A stretch of 64,000 nucleotides of DNA from PLOWO2-12-38-17 sp963709355 (lineage in GTDB: Bacteria > Planctomycetota > Brocadiia > Brocadiales > Brocadiaceae): the NCBI GenBank assembly GCA_963709355.1, contig CAVPVY010000005.1, positions 1,240,001 through 1,304,000 of the forward strand, read 5' to 3'. A program made the translations under genes and the position numbers. The notes beneath the pieces were generated by a model. It was not told the DNA's origin and ran no database searches. It saw only the letters and a program-made list of their open reading frames with translations. Numbering within the stretch: position 1 is the stretch's first letter; each line of letters begins with the position of its first letter. This document shows, in pieces, positions 45,629 to 56,306 of the stretch.

Positions 45629-46321
45629 CTTGCTATTTCTTTGTTTCTTTAGCTAATAACCTACTTTTCTCAAAAATAAACCAGAATTGTAAGCTTTTAG
45701 TTGAGATTTAATAATCAAACTACTTCTCAACTTTTAAAGATAATATCACACTTTCCTGGCGCTGTCAATAATTTTGTATAAATTCTTTTTCTGCGATTTG
45801 TTAAAGTAAGGGTAGATTATCATTTCTCTTCCCTGGTCAATCTTGTTTTTTATTTAAATTTATAAGTACTATTATGTAATACACTTAAGTAGAACAAACC
45901 TTCTTTAATTTATACAAAAAACTAACCATTTAAACACTTTTATGGCAACTAGTATAATATCGGTAAAAAAATTTTAAAAAAAGGGGCTTGACCAGAAAAG
46001 AGGGATTAAATATGCTTTGGACATAGTCAAGACCCTAAAATAAATAGGGCAGCCTGGCGATCTTATGATTAGGAACTTGCCAAATATGCTTCTGTGAGAA
46101 GTGTTTCGCTCGTACCGAGTCATATCAAAACGATTAAGCTAACGTACTCCCTGAGCGGGACGAAGTGTTTCGCGTTCTGGGAGTAAGAGACTCTTCGCTT
46201 TGCCAGAATGACAATCAAACTTCACAAGGCCAAACAGTTACTGTTTTTTCTATATATAATTTCAAGTGAAAAACCGGGCGACTTTTATCTTGCATACACC
46301 TTTTAGTACTAAATTACATGG
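45629..46321. repeat. intergenic region with dispersed repeats
   Basis: About 690 bp without a gene. Minus-strand AAGATCGCCAGGCTGCC at 46047-46063 resembles the 3' end of the riboswitch aptamers, but the 5' half is missing. At 46100-46225 there are inverted GAAGTGTTTCGC words and GAGACTCTTCGCTTTGCCAG, a form of dispersed repeat common in environmental genomes. The promoter for riboswitch 2 is presumably in the AT-rich part near 45700-45950. Confidence 0.5.
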
Positions 46322-47497
46322 TTAATGCCTTGTAATTCTTGAACTCCTACCTATAATTTTATATAACTCCAATGTCTTCTCCGCTATCTTTTCCCAATTA
46401 TATCTTTCAGCTATCATACGTATTTGCTTTTTTCTATCTTCCTCACTTAAAGGCTTATCAATAAATTCTTTTATTTTTGTAGCAAGCGCCTTAACATCTC
46501 CTGAATTAAAGAAGCGGTCTTCTGATAATTCTATATTTCTATTTGACGGAATATCAGATGCAATGCAGGTTAAGCCATAACTCATCGCCTCAAGTAAAAC
46601 AATGGGTAAGCCTTCATAATAAGAAGGAAGCACAAAAAGCCCGGCGTGGCTATATAACTCTTGCAGGGGTTCTCCGGTTAGAAATCCTGTTAAAACAATA
46701 TTACTATTTTCCCTTGTCTTCTCTTTTAAACCAAGGCTGTATCTATCTTCATGGTCGGCACGGCCTACGATAACCAGCTTCCAATGATCAATAGATATTT
46801 TGGATTTTTGATTTTGGATTTTGGATTGAGAATCTGAATTTTGGATTTGCTTAAATGCCTCAATAAGGTCATGAAATCCCTTCTCAGGGACAAAACGGCC
46901 GACAGCAAGAATATATTTACCTTTTTCTAATCCATATTTCTCTAGAGTTTCATTTGATTCCAAAATCTTGTGTATTTTTACGCCGTTGGGAATAATGGCC
47001 ACATCTCTGTTATATTTTTCCCTTATCTCATCAGCAATATTTTTGGAAATAGCTATTATTTTATTGGCAAATAAAACACCTAATAACTCTCCTACTCTCA
47101 AAACACACCTTGCAAACTTTCCCCATTTTAAATGCTTGTAGTTTGATCCATGAGAAGTAATGACGACCTTCATTCCCAATATTCTGGCAAGAGGAGTAAA
47201 CAAGGAAGGCCCAATGGCTTGGATGTGTAAAATATCGGGTTTGAAAAAAAATGCAATAAATATTCCCATAAATGTATGTAAGAAAGCCTCTAACGATTTA
47301 TGTTTTAAAGCAGGTATTGTAACAAGATTCACACCCTTAAAATTTTTTATACTTGTGTCAACGTACGGCTTTCTTGTAAAGACTGTAACATCGCATCCAA
47401 TTTTTACAAGATTAATAGTTAAATTCTCACAATGTTTTTCAACACCACCCTGTACGTTCGGGAAACCACGTGTACCCAAGAATAAAACCTTAACCAT
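46322..47497 (-). CDS. glycosyltransferase family 4 with an inserted low-complexity segment
   Basis: 391 residues of GT-B fold. GTRGFPNVQGGVEKHCENL at the start and the C-terminal SYYEGLPIVLLEAMSYG (E-x7-E) are standard family 4 features. Between the two halves, at about residues 216-236, is the Q/S/K/N-rich run QNSDSQSKIQNQKSKI, encoded by a low-complexity DNA repeat (CAAAATCCAAAATC type) that also occurs in intergenic DNA. The insertion keeps frame. The start lies two bases after the deacetylase stop, so the two genes are coupled. Confidence 0.88.
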   Translation of the reverse strand: MVKVLFLGTRGFPNVQGGVEKHCENLTINLVKIGCDVTVFTRKPYVDTSIKNFKGVNLVTIPALKHKSLEAFLHTFMGIFIAFFFKPDILHIQAIGPSLFTPLARILGMKVVITSHGSNYKHLKWGKFARCVLRVGELLGVLFANKIIAISKNIADEIREKYNRDVAIIPNGVKIHKILESNETLEKYGLEKGKYILAVGRFVPEKGFHDLIEAFKQIQNSDSQSKIQNQKSKISIDHWKLVIVGRADHEDRYSLGLKEKTRENSNIVLTGFLTGEPLQELYSHAGLFVLPSYYEGLPIVLLEAMSYGLTCIASDIPSNRNIELSEDRFFNSGDVKALATKIKEFIDKPLSEEDRKKQIRMIAERYNWEKIAEKTLELYKIIGRSSRITRH

Positions 47498-47499
47498 TG

Positions 47500-48345
47500 T
47501 TATGTTAGTCTGATGTGTTCTCTAAACCTGATGAATAATCTACTTTCAAAAATTCCAGAAACTCTTACTTTAAATACAAATAATGGATAATTTCTCATGC
47601 CTATTCTATTTAGTGCAAAAACATTACTGTTGTGACTAATACGGCCATTCTCAGTAGAAAATCCTGCAACATAAGCAGCCTCGTTAACCATTTCCATAGT
47701 CACCTCTGTAAAGTCTCGTCTCTTTCCCTTGGGATACGCAAAATACTTAACTTTTTTATGAAGGATCTCCTCTAACATAAATTTTGAGTTACTTATTTCT
47801 AACCATGCGGCTTCATGATCTATTTCAGATAAGATCTTATGGTTCAGGGTATGCGCACCAAATGTAATTTTATCATTTAGCATAATCAATATATCATTAC
47901 TATTTAACATTTCAGGATTTTTATCAATAAAATTAGTAATCAAAAATATTGTTGCTGGTGCGTTATAATTCCTAAGTATTGGATAGGCATTCAAATAGTT
48001 GTCTTTATATCCATCATCAAAAGTTATAGCTACAATATCTTTCCCCAAGCGATAATTACGTTTATAGTTTTCTACCAACTCATCCAAGGATACTATATCA
48101 AAATTCCTCTTTAGGTATGCTATTTGGCGGTCAAAATTTTTAGTCGAGACAGAGATGTCGGGGGTGCTATTATTACAAATTCGATGATACATTAACACAA
48201 TAGTAATAGGATACTTTAAATATCTTCTGCGTAAATAAGTATATAAAGTCACAAAGCCAGAAAAATACAACAAGAAAGAAAGCAATGCACCTACATACCA
48301 GGCAATTTTATATTTAAGTTCAATAAGTCTCATACTTGAGAACAC
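47500..48345 (-). CDS. polysaccharide deacetylase (NodB domain)
   Basis: 281 residues. An N-terminal hydrophobic segment (about 14-35) anchors it in the membrane. The NodB domain has the catalytic AITFDDGYKDN near residue 104 and the metal-binding H-x3-H in FGAHTLNHKIL; YFAYPKGKR follows as motif 3. CE4 enzymes remove N- or O-acetyl groups from N-acetylhexosamine polymers. Together with the nearby UDP-N-acetylhexosamine pyrophosphorylase this suggests a polymer containing (de)acetylated amino sugars. The next glycosyltransferase gene begins two bases after its stop. Confidence 0.9.
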   Translation of the reverse strand: MFSSMRLIELKYKIAWYVGALLSFLLYFSGFVTLYTYLRRRYLKYPITIVLMYHRICNNSTPDISVSTKNFDRQIAYLKRNFDIVSLDELVENYKRNYRLGKDIVAITFDDGYKDNYLNAYPILRNYNAPATIFLITNFIDKNPEMLNSNDILIMLNDKITFGAHTLNHKILSEIDHEAAWLEISNSKFMLEEILHKKVKYFAYPKGKRRDFTEVTMEMVNEAAYVAGFSTENGRISHNSNVFALNRIGMRNYPLFVFKVRVSGIFESRLFIRFREHIRLT

Positions 48346-48469
48346 TTAGGGTCTCTTTCCAAAATATTTTGATACGAACGATTACTCGTAATGATGACGA
48401 AGGTAGCCGTAACTATTGAGAGATTTTTAGTATTTCACGTATATTGAAATTCCAAACATTAAATTAGGC

Positions 48470-49729
48470 TCATGCAATCTTCCTTTTTTGTAGTACGTGT
48501 ACAAATATTTCCAATAACGCTTTATAATGTTTTCTTGGAGAATAATAGGTTTCTACGCGTTTCCTACCTTTTTTCCCCATTTCAATTATTATTCTCTCAG
48601 GTAACGATAACAACTCTTTAATTTTATACGTTAACGCAGAAGCATCTCCCACAGAAAATTTCATCCCGCACTCATCACTGATTTGTTCAGATATACCTCC
48701 GACATCTGATCCAATAACAGGCTTCCCAAAAGCCATACTTTCCAAGACACTCATAGGGCTATTATCCAGCCATATCGAAGGCACAACGGTAAATATTGCC
48801 CCCTTAATAAGTGTTTCTAATTCTTTGCCTTTTTTAAACCCAACAAAATCTACATTCTTTAATTCATGTTTTAACGCATAATCCTTAAGCTTCCCAAGTG
48901 TATCATCAGTAGATTCACCTACTATTAATACTGGAATATTGATCTTGCCATTACTAATTGCCTCGAGCAGAATCATAACTCCCTTATCTGTTGAAATGCG
49001 TCCAAAATAAAGTATATAACCTTTATTTTCGTAACAAGGGTCTTTGTCCGTTATATCAATAAAGCTCGGAATAAATTTAATCTTTTCTTCAGGGAAGCCT
49101 CCTTGAATCATGTTCTGTCTCATACATTCAGAAGGTGTAATGAAATAACTTACCTTATCGTAAATTTTTATCCACTTATGAACATACATCGATAAAACTC
49201 GTGTAAGAGTCGGAGCAAATCGCCCTTGCACGCACTTATATTTTAGAGCGTGATAATATCCATTAAAACAATCCTGACATATCCTTCCATCTCGTAGAAA
49301 TCGATATTCTGGGCATAGCAGATAATAATCAGAAATGCGCATGACAACCGGTATGTTCATAGAATACGCAGCACTAATTACACTCGGTGAAATATCATTA
49401 ACAATACCTAATAAATAAAGTAAATCAATCTGTTTCTCCTTGAATAATTTACTCGCCTTTCTATGAGCCTCAAAAGAATAAATTGCATTACAAAATATTT
49501 TTAACGCTTGCAATTTATTAATATGATAATCTTTATAGAAGAGAGCATCTTCACCTGCTGGGGGATTAACAAAGTATTCACTACTGATACACTCGTAATT
49601 ACCTTTTCTCTTTACTGAAAATGGATATACCTGATTACCATTATCCTCAAGCATTTGCTTGATAGCGAATAAATAACTTTCCGGTCCGGAAGATTTAAAG
49701 TATCTCCGATTTACAATTGCAATTTTCAT
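48470..49729 (-). CDS. glycosyltransferase family 4 with cysteine-rich insert
   Basis: 419 residues, GT-B fold. MKIAIVNRRYFKSSGPESYL is the start; the donor site includes YILYFGRISTDKGVMILLEA and the E-x7-E lies near SPMSVLESMAFGKPVIGSDV. Around residues 138-167 it has CPEYRF, GRICQDC and a further Cys in YKCVQG, a putative metal-binding insert found in one sub-branch of family 4. The sugar is unknown. Upstream on the strand is the CapK-like gene. Confidence 0.88.
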   Translation of the reverse strand: MKIAIVNRRYFKSSGPESYLFAIKQMLEDNGNQVYPFSVKRKGNYECISSEYFVNPPAGEDALFYKDYHINKLQALKIFCNAIYSFEAHRKASKLFKEKQIDLLYLLGIVNDISPSVISAAYSMNIPVVMRISDYYLLCPEYRFLRDGRICQDCFNGYYHALKYKCVQGRFAPTLTRVLSMYVHKWIKIYDKVSYFITPSECMRQNMIQGGFPEEKIKFIPSFIDITDKDPCYENKGYILYFGRISTDKGVMILLEAISNGKINIPVLIVGESTDDTLGKLKDYALKHELKNVDFVGFKKGKELETLIKGAIFTVVPSIWLDNSPMSVLESMAFGKPVIGSDVGGISEQISDECGMKFSVGDASALTYKIKELLSLPERIIIEMGKKGRKRVETYYSPRKHYKALLEIFVHVLQKRKIA

Positions 49730-49895
49730 GATTCATAAGACTTTAATCTCCTCCTTATTCCGCGAATAATCTTTGTCTTTGTGCCCTTATTTCTGTTATC
49801 TATTACAGTAAAACAGCTGTCTTCAGCATACCAACTATATATACACTTTACCTCATGCATCCTGTCTCAAATAAACTGTGGCATGGGGTCAATAT

Positions 49896-51236
49896 TTACA
49901 GATCAAATAAACATTTCGTAAGTCGGTATTTTCCAGATAACTCTTTTTCAATTTTATCAACAAAATTAATTTTAATTTTCATTTTACATCCAAAAATTTT
50001 TTGTAACCTTTCAAAAAGTTTTGCATGGATACTTTCATAATACTCATTAGTTTTAACAACATTTATATCAAGGCTATTCTTATTACTTTGTACAAACTGT
50101 ATATTTTTTATGCCTGATAAATCTTTGTAAATAAGAGTCAATGCTGGAGGTGATACTGTCCCTCCATCGATCGAGTAAAGCAAATCTCCAGAACGAGCTC
50201 CGGCAAGATACAATCTAGCTGATTTCATATTACATTTACATCCTTTGTCATCAAGCTTCCCAATATCTCCAATAAAATATCGTATTATTGGCATCCCTTT
50301 GTTTTCTAAACTAGTAATCACTATATCTCCATAATTGGTACCAAAAAATGGATACTTTCCTTGATTTACTATCTCAATGTAAACTATCTGCCAATTAATA
50401 TGAAGCCCTTCATGATATTCACACTCATGAGCAACGTTCCCTACCTCCCTACATCCATATCGGTCATATACTTTACATTTAAATATATTTTCTATTTCTT
50501 CTCTCATCTCAGAAGAAAGATATTCTGACGTAGATTCGATAAAATTAAACTTTATATGTAAATTATTTGATTTTACAAATCTTGCAAAAGATACTAATGC
50601 CGATGCATATCCAATAATAAACTTGGGTTTCTTTTTTAAACATTTTACAGAAAAATTTCCAAGTTCATTGTCATTAAGAAAAAAAGCATTTATTTGAAAT
50701 GCATTCATACACAAATATTGAATTTTTTGTCTTAAAGAATATTGTTTTTTTGCATCATAATTGCTGCCATAAATGAATCCATGACAATCACCTAAGTTAT
50801 ACCCTATCGATGTCAGATTATTATATATTATAGCCCAACGAATATCTTTATAGTTTTCATCATATGCAAATTTTAAAGGTTGCCCAGTAGACCCGCCCGT
50901 AAAGTCAAAACAAATGCTTTTTGCATTACGATATTTGTCAGATATTAGATTATCAAAGTTGTTCCTAATGTCATCTTTTGTTAAAATTGGCAACTCATTT
51001 AGTATGATAAATGGAGAAAATTCTTTAGAATTAAAATTGTATTTTTTCAATATATTACGATAAAAAGGAACATTCTCTATAGCATATTCTAAAATAGATT
51101 TTAATTTATTTTCTTGATATTGCTTGATACTGTGTAAATCAAAATTGCTAGTTTCTTTTAATTTGTTGTATTCACCCAGAATATTTCTATGATTTAATTT
51201 ATCATAAGCAACAAGCAATAACTTTGTTGGCCACAT
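49896..51236 (-). CDS. CapK/PaaK-like adenylate-forming enzyme
   Basis: 446 residues. The AMP-binding loop CFDFTGGSTGQPLKFAYD near residue 112, YDRYGCREVGNVAHECE (adenylation motif) and NYGDIVITSLENKGMPIIRY identify the phenylacetate-CoA-ligase-like branch called CapK in capsule loci. It would activate an acid as an adenylate, perhaps for transfer to the polysaccharide, though its exact role in capsule synthesis is not established. A strong ribosome binding site (TTAGGAGGC) precedes the ATG, 12 bp after the ligase gene ends. Confidence 0.83.
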   Translation of the reverse strand: MWPTKLLLVAYDKLNHRNILGEYNKLKETSNFDLHSIKQYQENKLKSILEYAIENVPFYRNILKKYNFNSKEFSPFIILNELPILTKDDIRNNFDNLISDKYRNAKSICFDFTGGSTGQPLKFAYDENYKDIRWAIIYNNLTSIGYNLGDCHGFIYGSNYDAKKQYSLRQKIQYLCMNAFQINAFFLNDNELGNFSVKCLKKKPKFIIGYASALVSFARFVKSNNLHIKFNFIESTSEYLSSEMREEIENIFKCKVYDRYGCREVGNVAHECEYHEGLHINWQIVYIEIVNQGKYPFFGTNYGDIVITSLENKGMPIIRYFIGDIGKLDDKGCKCNMKSARLYLAGARSGDLLYSIDGGTVSPPALTLIYKDLSGIKNIQFVQSNKNSLDINVVKTNEYYESIHAKLFERLQKIFGCKMKIKINFVDKIEKELSGKYRLTKCLFDL

Positions 51237-51248
51237 TAAAATAGCCTC

Positions 51249-52625
51249 CTAAGAATAACGATTGATTCTTCGTTGAGAATTATCAAATATCACTTTGTCA
51301 AAACAAGATCCCAATGTAAGAAAAGAAAAAAAATAGGTTTGAAAAACGGTATTCGTAATTAAATGCCCTGATAACGAAAGGGTTAAATAAAACAATATTA
51401 TACCTATTACTCCAACAAAAAAATATTTTTGCGAGGTATTTTTGCTATTAACATGTCTAAACGCTTTTTTCAAATAAAGTATCAATATCCCAAAATAAAA
51501 AAATACTCCAATTCCTGTTTCAAAGAATATCTGAATATAATTATTATGAGCCTCCGTATGAGCCGACCCCATAATCCTTACAGACCCTAAACCGTGACCA
51601 ATAATAGGAGACTTAAATGCCTTGGTTAATAATTCTCTCCAATATTGAATCCTCCAGCCAAGTGAATTGCCTTTTTCGGATAATACACTTGTTGTTTCCA
51701 AGACGTTCACATCTTCAAATCTAGCTGAAATATCCCCCAAAAAGGGGAGTTTTGCAACAAAAAAATATATCGTTAAAAAAACAGGTATAATCATAAATAT
51801 TGGCCAAAAAGATTTTTTCTGTATATAACATATACTAATAATTAAGATCGATACGCATAACGATATCCATGCACCTCTTCCATACGTAAATAATAGGCAT
51901 ATTAGTAAAATTGTTTCTATGCCCCATAGTGTTATTTTGTTTTTAAAATTAATTTCTTCCTTTAACATTAACAATGCATAAAAAATTATAATAAATATAC
52001 CCAAATATGTTGCAAATACATTAGAATGCGCGAATCCACCATTAACCCTTATAAACCCTTCCCCACCAGAACGAGTAGTATCAATTTTTGTGAATATTTG
52101 GACTATAGCATATAAAACTGGAACCACCATCGAATACATTAACATTCTAAATAATTTTTCTAATTGCCTTATATTTGTATATTCTTGCAAAATTATCAAC
52201 ATAATAAAAAATATTGCTACTAGCCTTAATAAGGTAGAAAGTCCGTCAAATTTCACAATGTTAAAGTTATAAATAGTGCCAAACACCGCAAAAATCAGGA
52301 AAACAGCATAAAATTTTATTTCTTTTGGAATATAAATATATTTTTTTCCTCTAACTATAAAAAAGAATGCCGCTATAATAAACAAAAGAGTAATTATTGA
52401 CGCTAAATTCAACGTTGAAGAGCCGACATCAACTCCCCGTTCACCGAATATGTCAAAACTCGGTCTAAGTATAATAAACGACAAGAACATCGCTTCAAAT
52501 TTAATGATAAATAAATATAAAATACAACAAAAAACAAGAAACAAAAATGCAAAAATAGGTCCAAAAAAATTCATTATAATCGCAAAAACAAAAGAAAATA
52601 AAAAACTGATAATTATTAAACTCAT
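51249..52625 (-). CDS. O-antigen ligase / polymerase-like membrane protein (Wzy_C domain)
   Basis: 458 residues with about 11-12 transmembrane helices. The periplasmic loop has the ligase-family features YGRGAWISLCVSILII, then GHGLGSVRIMGSAHTEAHNNY with the conserved His, followed by FFETGIGVFFYFG. Such proteins either join the finished glycan to its acceptor or polymerise repeat units. Since a Wzm/Wzt exporter and a Wza/Wzc pair are both in the locus, either role is possible. It is 18 bp downstream of a family 4 glycosyltransferase. Confidence 0.87.
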   Translation of the reverse strand: MSLIIISFLFSFVFAIIMNFFGPIFAFLFLVFCCILYLFIIKFEAMFLSFIILRPSFDIFGERGVDVGSSTLNLASIITLLFIIAAFFFIVRGKKYIYIPKEIKFYAVFLIFAVFGTIYNFNIVKFDGLSTLLRLVAIFFIMLIILQEYTNIRQLEKLFRMLMYSMVVPVLYAIVQIFTKIDTTRSGGEGFIRVNGGFAHSNVFATYLGIFIIIFYALLMLKEEINFKNKITLWGIETILLICLLFTYGRGAWISLCVSILIISICYIQKKSFWPIFMIIPVFLTIYFFVAKLPFLGDISARFEDVNVLETTSVLSEKGNSLGWRIQYWRELLTKAFKSPIIGHGLGSVRIMGSAHTEAHNNYIQIFFETGIGVFFYFGILILYLKKAFRHVNSKNTSQKYFFVGVIGIILFYLTLSLSGHLITNTVFQTYFFSFLTLGSCFDKVIFDNSQRRINRYS

Positions 52626-52643
52626 TTTATACCTTTTCTACAA

Positions 52644-53849
52644 TTAACCTTTGGACATCAAAATATCACTAAATCTTGATAAATATTCGTTTTCAATTTT
52701 CTCCGGATTAAATCTTTTTCTTGCTCTCTCAGCAATTTTATCCCTATCATATGTATTACTATATAAACATTTATTTATAATTTGGGCAAAATATTTTGGA
52801 TCATTCGTATTTACAACTTCCCCGTCTTCTGTACTCTGAATTAAGTGCTTCATAATTCCATTAACAGGTAAAGTAACAACGGGTGTTCCGCAACTTAAAG
52901 ACTCAAGTACAACGTTACCCAATCCTTCATTATGTGATGCAAACCAAAATATATGTGAGTTTTTATACAATAACGCCAACTCCCTCCTGTCTTTAATTGT
53001 ACCCAAAAATAATGTTTTTATTCTTTTGTGTGTTTCTTGAATAATTTTTTCTGATAACAACAGAATTTCATTAAAGTAATCTTCATCTGAATGAGGCCCT
53101 ACGATTATTAACTGGACTTTCCCTTTAAGATGAAATGCTGAGTTTAACAGAAATTCAAGGTTTTTTCTTCTTGTTATAGCCCCCACCCATAATATTCTGT
53201 GCGCAGAAAAATCTAAATGTGTTAGTGAACGATGCTCATCTTTTTCTTCGTTTAAATAGTCTAAATATATTGGATTAAATCTACACCAAATTTTATCTTC
53301 GGATAGTCCATATTCAATACATGCATCTTTTAGAGGAGGAGATATTACTACAATCAACTTGGCGTACCAGAATGGGAACAAGAAAAAATACCTTGAAATA
53401 AGCGATTTTGATTTACTGAGATAAAAAGGGTCATCGCTACCCAGTAGAACAATCTCTTTGGCCAAAGGTTTTTTACATATAAAAGCACACCAGCCTATCA
53501 GGCTGGATAACCAACTTGCATCAACAGTGTGAATGATATCTACTTCAGACCGAAGTTTTAGAAACACTATTACCGTTCTTAAAGAACAACGTAAAACAAA
53601 TAAGGCTTTAAATAATCTCTTTATCAAATGTTCTTGCCTTCCAGCATATTTATTGTAGCCAACGCTAATGTAGATAACTTCTATTCCATCATATATTCTT
53701 GTTTTATTTTCAAATCTGCTTAGGCAATTTGTAATAACATATACTTTATTTACTCCTTTTTTACGGAGATTACAATAAAGTCTGTGGATTCTTAAACCTG
53801 CTCCAGTAAAATCCGGTGGATACATTAAAATTCCTATCAAAACATTCAT
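52644..53849 (-). CDS. glycosyltransferase family 4
   Basis: 401 residues, GT-B fold. MYPPDFTGAGLRIHRLYCNL is a family 4 N-terminal start, ILWVGAITRRKNLEFLL opens the donor domain and FWFASHNEGLGNVVLESLSCG holds the E-x7-E pair. Its donor sugar cannot be deduced. Spacing and orientation put it in one operon with the ligase-like and CapK-like genes. Confidence 0.88.
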   Translation of the reverse strand: MNVLIGILMYPPDFTGAGLRIHRLYCNLRKKGVNKVYVITNCLSRFENKTRIYDGIEVIYISVGYNKYAGRQEHLIKRLFKALFVLRCSLRTVIVFLKLRSEVDIIHTVDASWLSSLIGWCAFICKKPLAKEIVLLGSDDPFYLSKSKSLISRYFFLFPFWYAKLIVVISPPLKDACIEYGLSEDKIWCRFNPIYLDYLNEEKDEHRSLTHLDFSAHRILWVGAITRRKNLEFLLNSAFHLKGKVQLIIVGPHSDEDYFNEILLLSEKIIQETHKRIKTLFLGTIKDRRELALLYKNSHIFWFASHNEGLGNVVLESLSCGTPVVTLPVNGIMKHLIQSTEDGEVVNTNDPKYFAQIINKCLYSNTYDRDKIAERARKRFNPEKIENEYLSRFSDILMSKG

Positions 53850-54129
53850 TTAAATAAACATCCAAGAATTGTAAGTGCTCACAAAAGTACATAAAAATGT
53901 TAGGGTCTTGACCTTATCTTCATACCACAAGACTCTTTTTATAAACCTTCTAAAGAAATCTTTAATAGCTCACATGGTAACACAGAGAGGCGCTAAATTT
54001 TCCAACGGGGGAACGTCCTTAGCAGTGCTAGCCACCTATGTTGTGTTTCTGGGTAATCACATACTAAATATTGTAGCTACTCCAGCCAAGGAGATTCCCC
54101 TATTCCCAATTTAAGATTGAGATCCTTCA

Positions 54130-55116
54130 TCATCTTTTCAGAGGCATTTTCTGCAAACGATTCGATTGTATTTTATTTCTCCACCCTGGCAAATTTGATA
54201 ACGAACTCAATATTCCAAATACTTTAGAAATGTTACACAAATACGCAACACACCACATATTCAATAATTTCTTATTGAAATCCTTTGTGCCTCTTTGATT
54301 AATGATCATTCGTATATAAGAAAAACGTTGTGGTAAAAACAATCGTAAAATTAGAAAGATGCGCTTTGACAAAGGTTTTCGCATACTTATATAAAGCTCA
54401 ATTATCCCTGTACCAACACGATAATTCTTTTTAAGTAATTCCTTTAAACGTCGTGTTGGATGTTTAACAATTGCATTTGGTGCATAGACAAGGAGGAAAC
54501 CGGTTCTAGTCGCTTCAGAAGTCCATCGAATATCATCACCTGATTTTACTGAATCTGTAAACAATCCAATTCTTTCAAACAAAGATGATTTCACGAACAG
54601 ATTTGCCGTTGTTGCAGCATTCCTATCTTTAATAACTGATTCAGTTTGTATATTCGTTATAGAATCATATAACTCGGCGGCCGTTTTATGTTTTGAATAA
54701 ACAAATTCAACTTTACCTCCCACTAAATCTGCTGATTCAGAAACTAACGACTTAACCCCTTCTCCAATCCATTGAGATGTAACAATACAATCGGAATCGG
54801 TAAATGCTATGATTTCATTTTTTGCATTTTTTATTCCCTTATTCCTTGCTGCATAAGAACTCTGTATCTTTCTTTCTTCCAATAACTTAACTGGATATAG
54901 TTTTATTATTTCTCTAGTTTTATCTATCGAATTATTATCAATCAGAATAATTTCGAGTAATTCTTTTGGATAATCCAAATTTAGTAAAGATTTTATAAGG
55001 GCATCAATGTTCTTTTCAGCATTATAAACAGGGATTATGATCGAGACTGTTGGAAGAATACTCAGTTGTTTGTTGATTGCTTTATTAGTTTCTTTTTTAA
55101 TATTATTAAAACTCAT
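54130..55116 (-). CDS. glycosyltransferase family 2 (inner-membrane associated)
   Basis: 328 residues. GT-A motifs are VSIIIPVYNAEKNIDALIKS, IILIDNNSIDKTREI, AFTDSDCIV (metal-binding DSD) and SGDDIRWTSEATRTG. The C-terminal part is hydrophobic-basic and probably peripheral to the membrane. About 280 bp of spacer without a gene separate it from the next family 4 gene. Upstream on the strand is the decayed PAS-GGDEF gene. Confidence 0.87.
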   Translation of the reverse strand: MSFNNIKKETNKAINKQLSILPTVSIIIPVYNAEKNIDALIKSLLNLDYPKELLEIILIDNNSIDKTREIIKLYPVKLLEERKIQSSYAARNKGIKNAKNEIIAFTDSDCIVTSQWIGEGVKSLVSESADLVGGKVEFVYSKHKTAAELYDSITNIQTESVIKDRNAATTANLFVKSSLFERIGLFTDSVKSGDDIRWTSEATRTGFLLVYAPNAIVKHPTRRLKELLKKNYRVGTGIIELYISMRKPLSKRIFLILRLFLPQRFSYIRMIINQRGTKDFNKKLLNMWCVAYLCNISKVFGILSSLSNLPGWRNKIQSNRLQKMPLKR

Positions 55117-55249
55117 CCTTCCAACACTAAAAACAGAGTTATTTGTGGTTATTATTTATGAAATTCTTTAGATAAAATTAAGATAGTCAATGCATGTTTT
55201 ACTAAGGCTTTTCTGCTGTAAATGAATGGCCTTCAGTATTTCTATGACT

Positions 55250-56170
55250 TATGTTTTTCATGCCGGGTCTCTTTAACACGCTATAAGCAGCCTTGGCTTT
55301 TTGAGGTTTATCGTATTTAGTTATTAATATATCGTATGCGTCCGTAATCCGGGAAAAATGCAATACCTATACTGATGGTAATACAAATATGCCGCGCGTT
55401 TTGTAAAACGACATCTCGGCACGCAGATTCAATAATTTGCGTGGCAATGCTATGTGTCTGATTGTCCGGCTATGTTAAATAATAAAGCGGCAAATTCATA
55501 GACGCCCACGCGGGCTATAATATCACTTTCCCGAAGCCTTTTTTGCGATACGCAGGCAATATTTTTTATAACCTCGTCTCCCTTCCTGTGCCCAAAGTTA
55601 TCGTTAATAATTTTAAAGTTATCTATATATACAAAAATAATGGTCTGTGCGCATCATATCGTTCAATGTGTGCGAGACACAGCTCCAACTACTCTTGAAG
55701 ATTGCGGTTATTCAGGAGATTGGTAAGCAAGTCACAATTGATTATATGCGTAAGCCGAATTTCCATGTTTTTGTATGCTGTAATATCTTCTTTTATTACC
55801 ATGAAATGTGTAATCGTTCCTTAATGATTTTTCGTGGGAGAAATAAATACCCGCTTCTAATAAAATTCACCGTTCTTTTTTTTTATTGCTAAATTCTCCC
55901 TGCCAGAGCTAATAATACTTCCCATGTGTTCTTGTTCTTAGACCGATATCTCTTTTGATAACATAAGCAAATCCTGTCCGATGGCTTCGTTTGACTGTAA
56001 CCGAAAGAATTTATTATTCACATACTCAATAGCCCCTTTTGCATAAGTAATTACCATTGCATAGGGATTTTGCTCTGCTGCTTGTGATAAATATATGAAT
56101 TCGTTCTTCAGTATTCAATGTCATCAAAAAGTTGCTCTTGCAAATTTAGCGTTAAATATTTTCATCATAT
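55250..56170 (-). pseudogene. decayed PAS-GGDEF diguanylate cyclase
   Basis: Across shifting frames the minus strand gives a PAS domain (SQAAEQNPYAMVITYAKGAI, EYVNNKFF, and VIKEDITAYKNMEIRLTHI). It then gives a GGDEF domain (NCDLLTNLLNNRNLQE, DNFKIINDNFGHRKGDEVIK, SDIIARVGVYEFAALLFNI, ITISIGIAFFPDYG). The active-site GGDEF itself is changed to GVYEF, and at least six stops or frame changes are present. The gene is clearly dead. It once linked c-di-GMP synthesis to this polysaccharide locus, which still holds two c-di-GMP riboswitches and a PilZ gene. Confidence 0.85.
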
Positions 56171-56306
56171 ACCTCCACTCTGACAAGAGCAGCGCACCTC
56201 TTAATCCACTCTCAAGAGGGGGACGGGTGTGTGTACATAGCACACCAAAATGCAGGATTTGTAATGCAAGGCAGACACATCAACAAATTACATAATCAGG
56301 AATTGG

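Noticed and set aside
46047..46063. Possible third c-di-GMP riboswitch (AAGATCGCCAGGCTGCC on the minus strand)
   Set aside because: It resembles only the 3' end of the aptamers. The GACGCAAAGC joint and the 5' half are absent, so no aptamer can form. Similar GCCAGGCTGCC words also occur in the leaders of both real riboswitches outside the aptamer.
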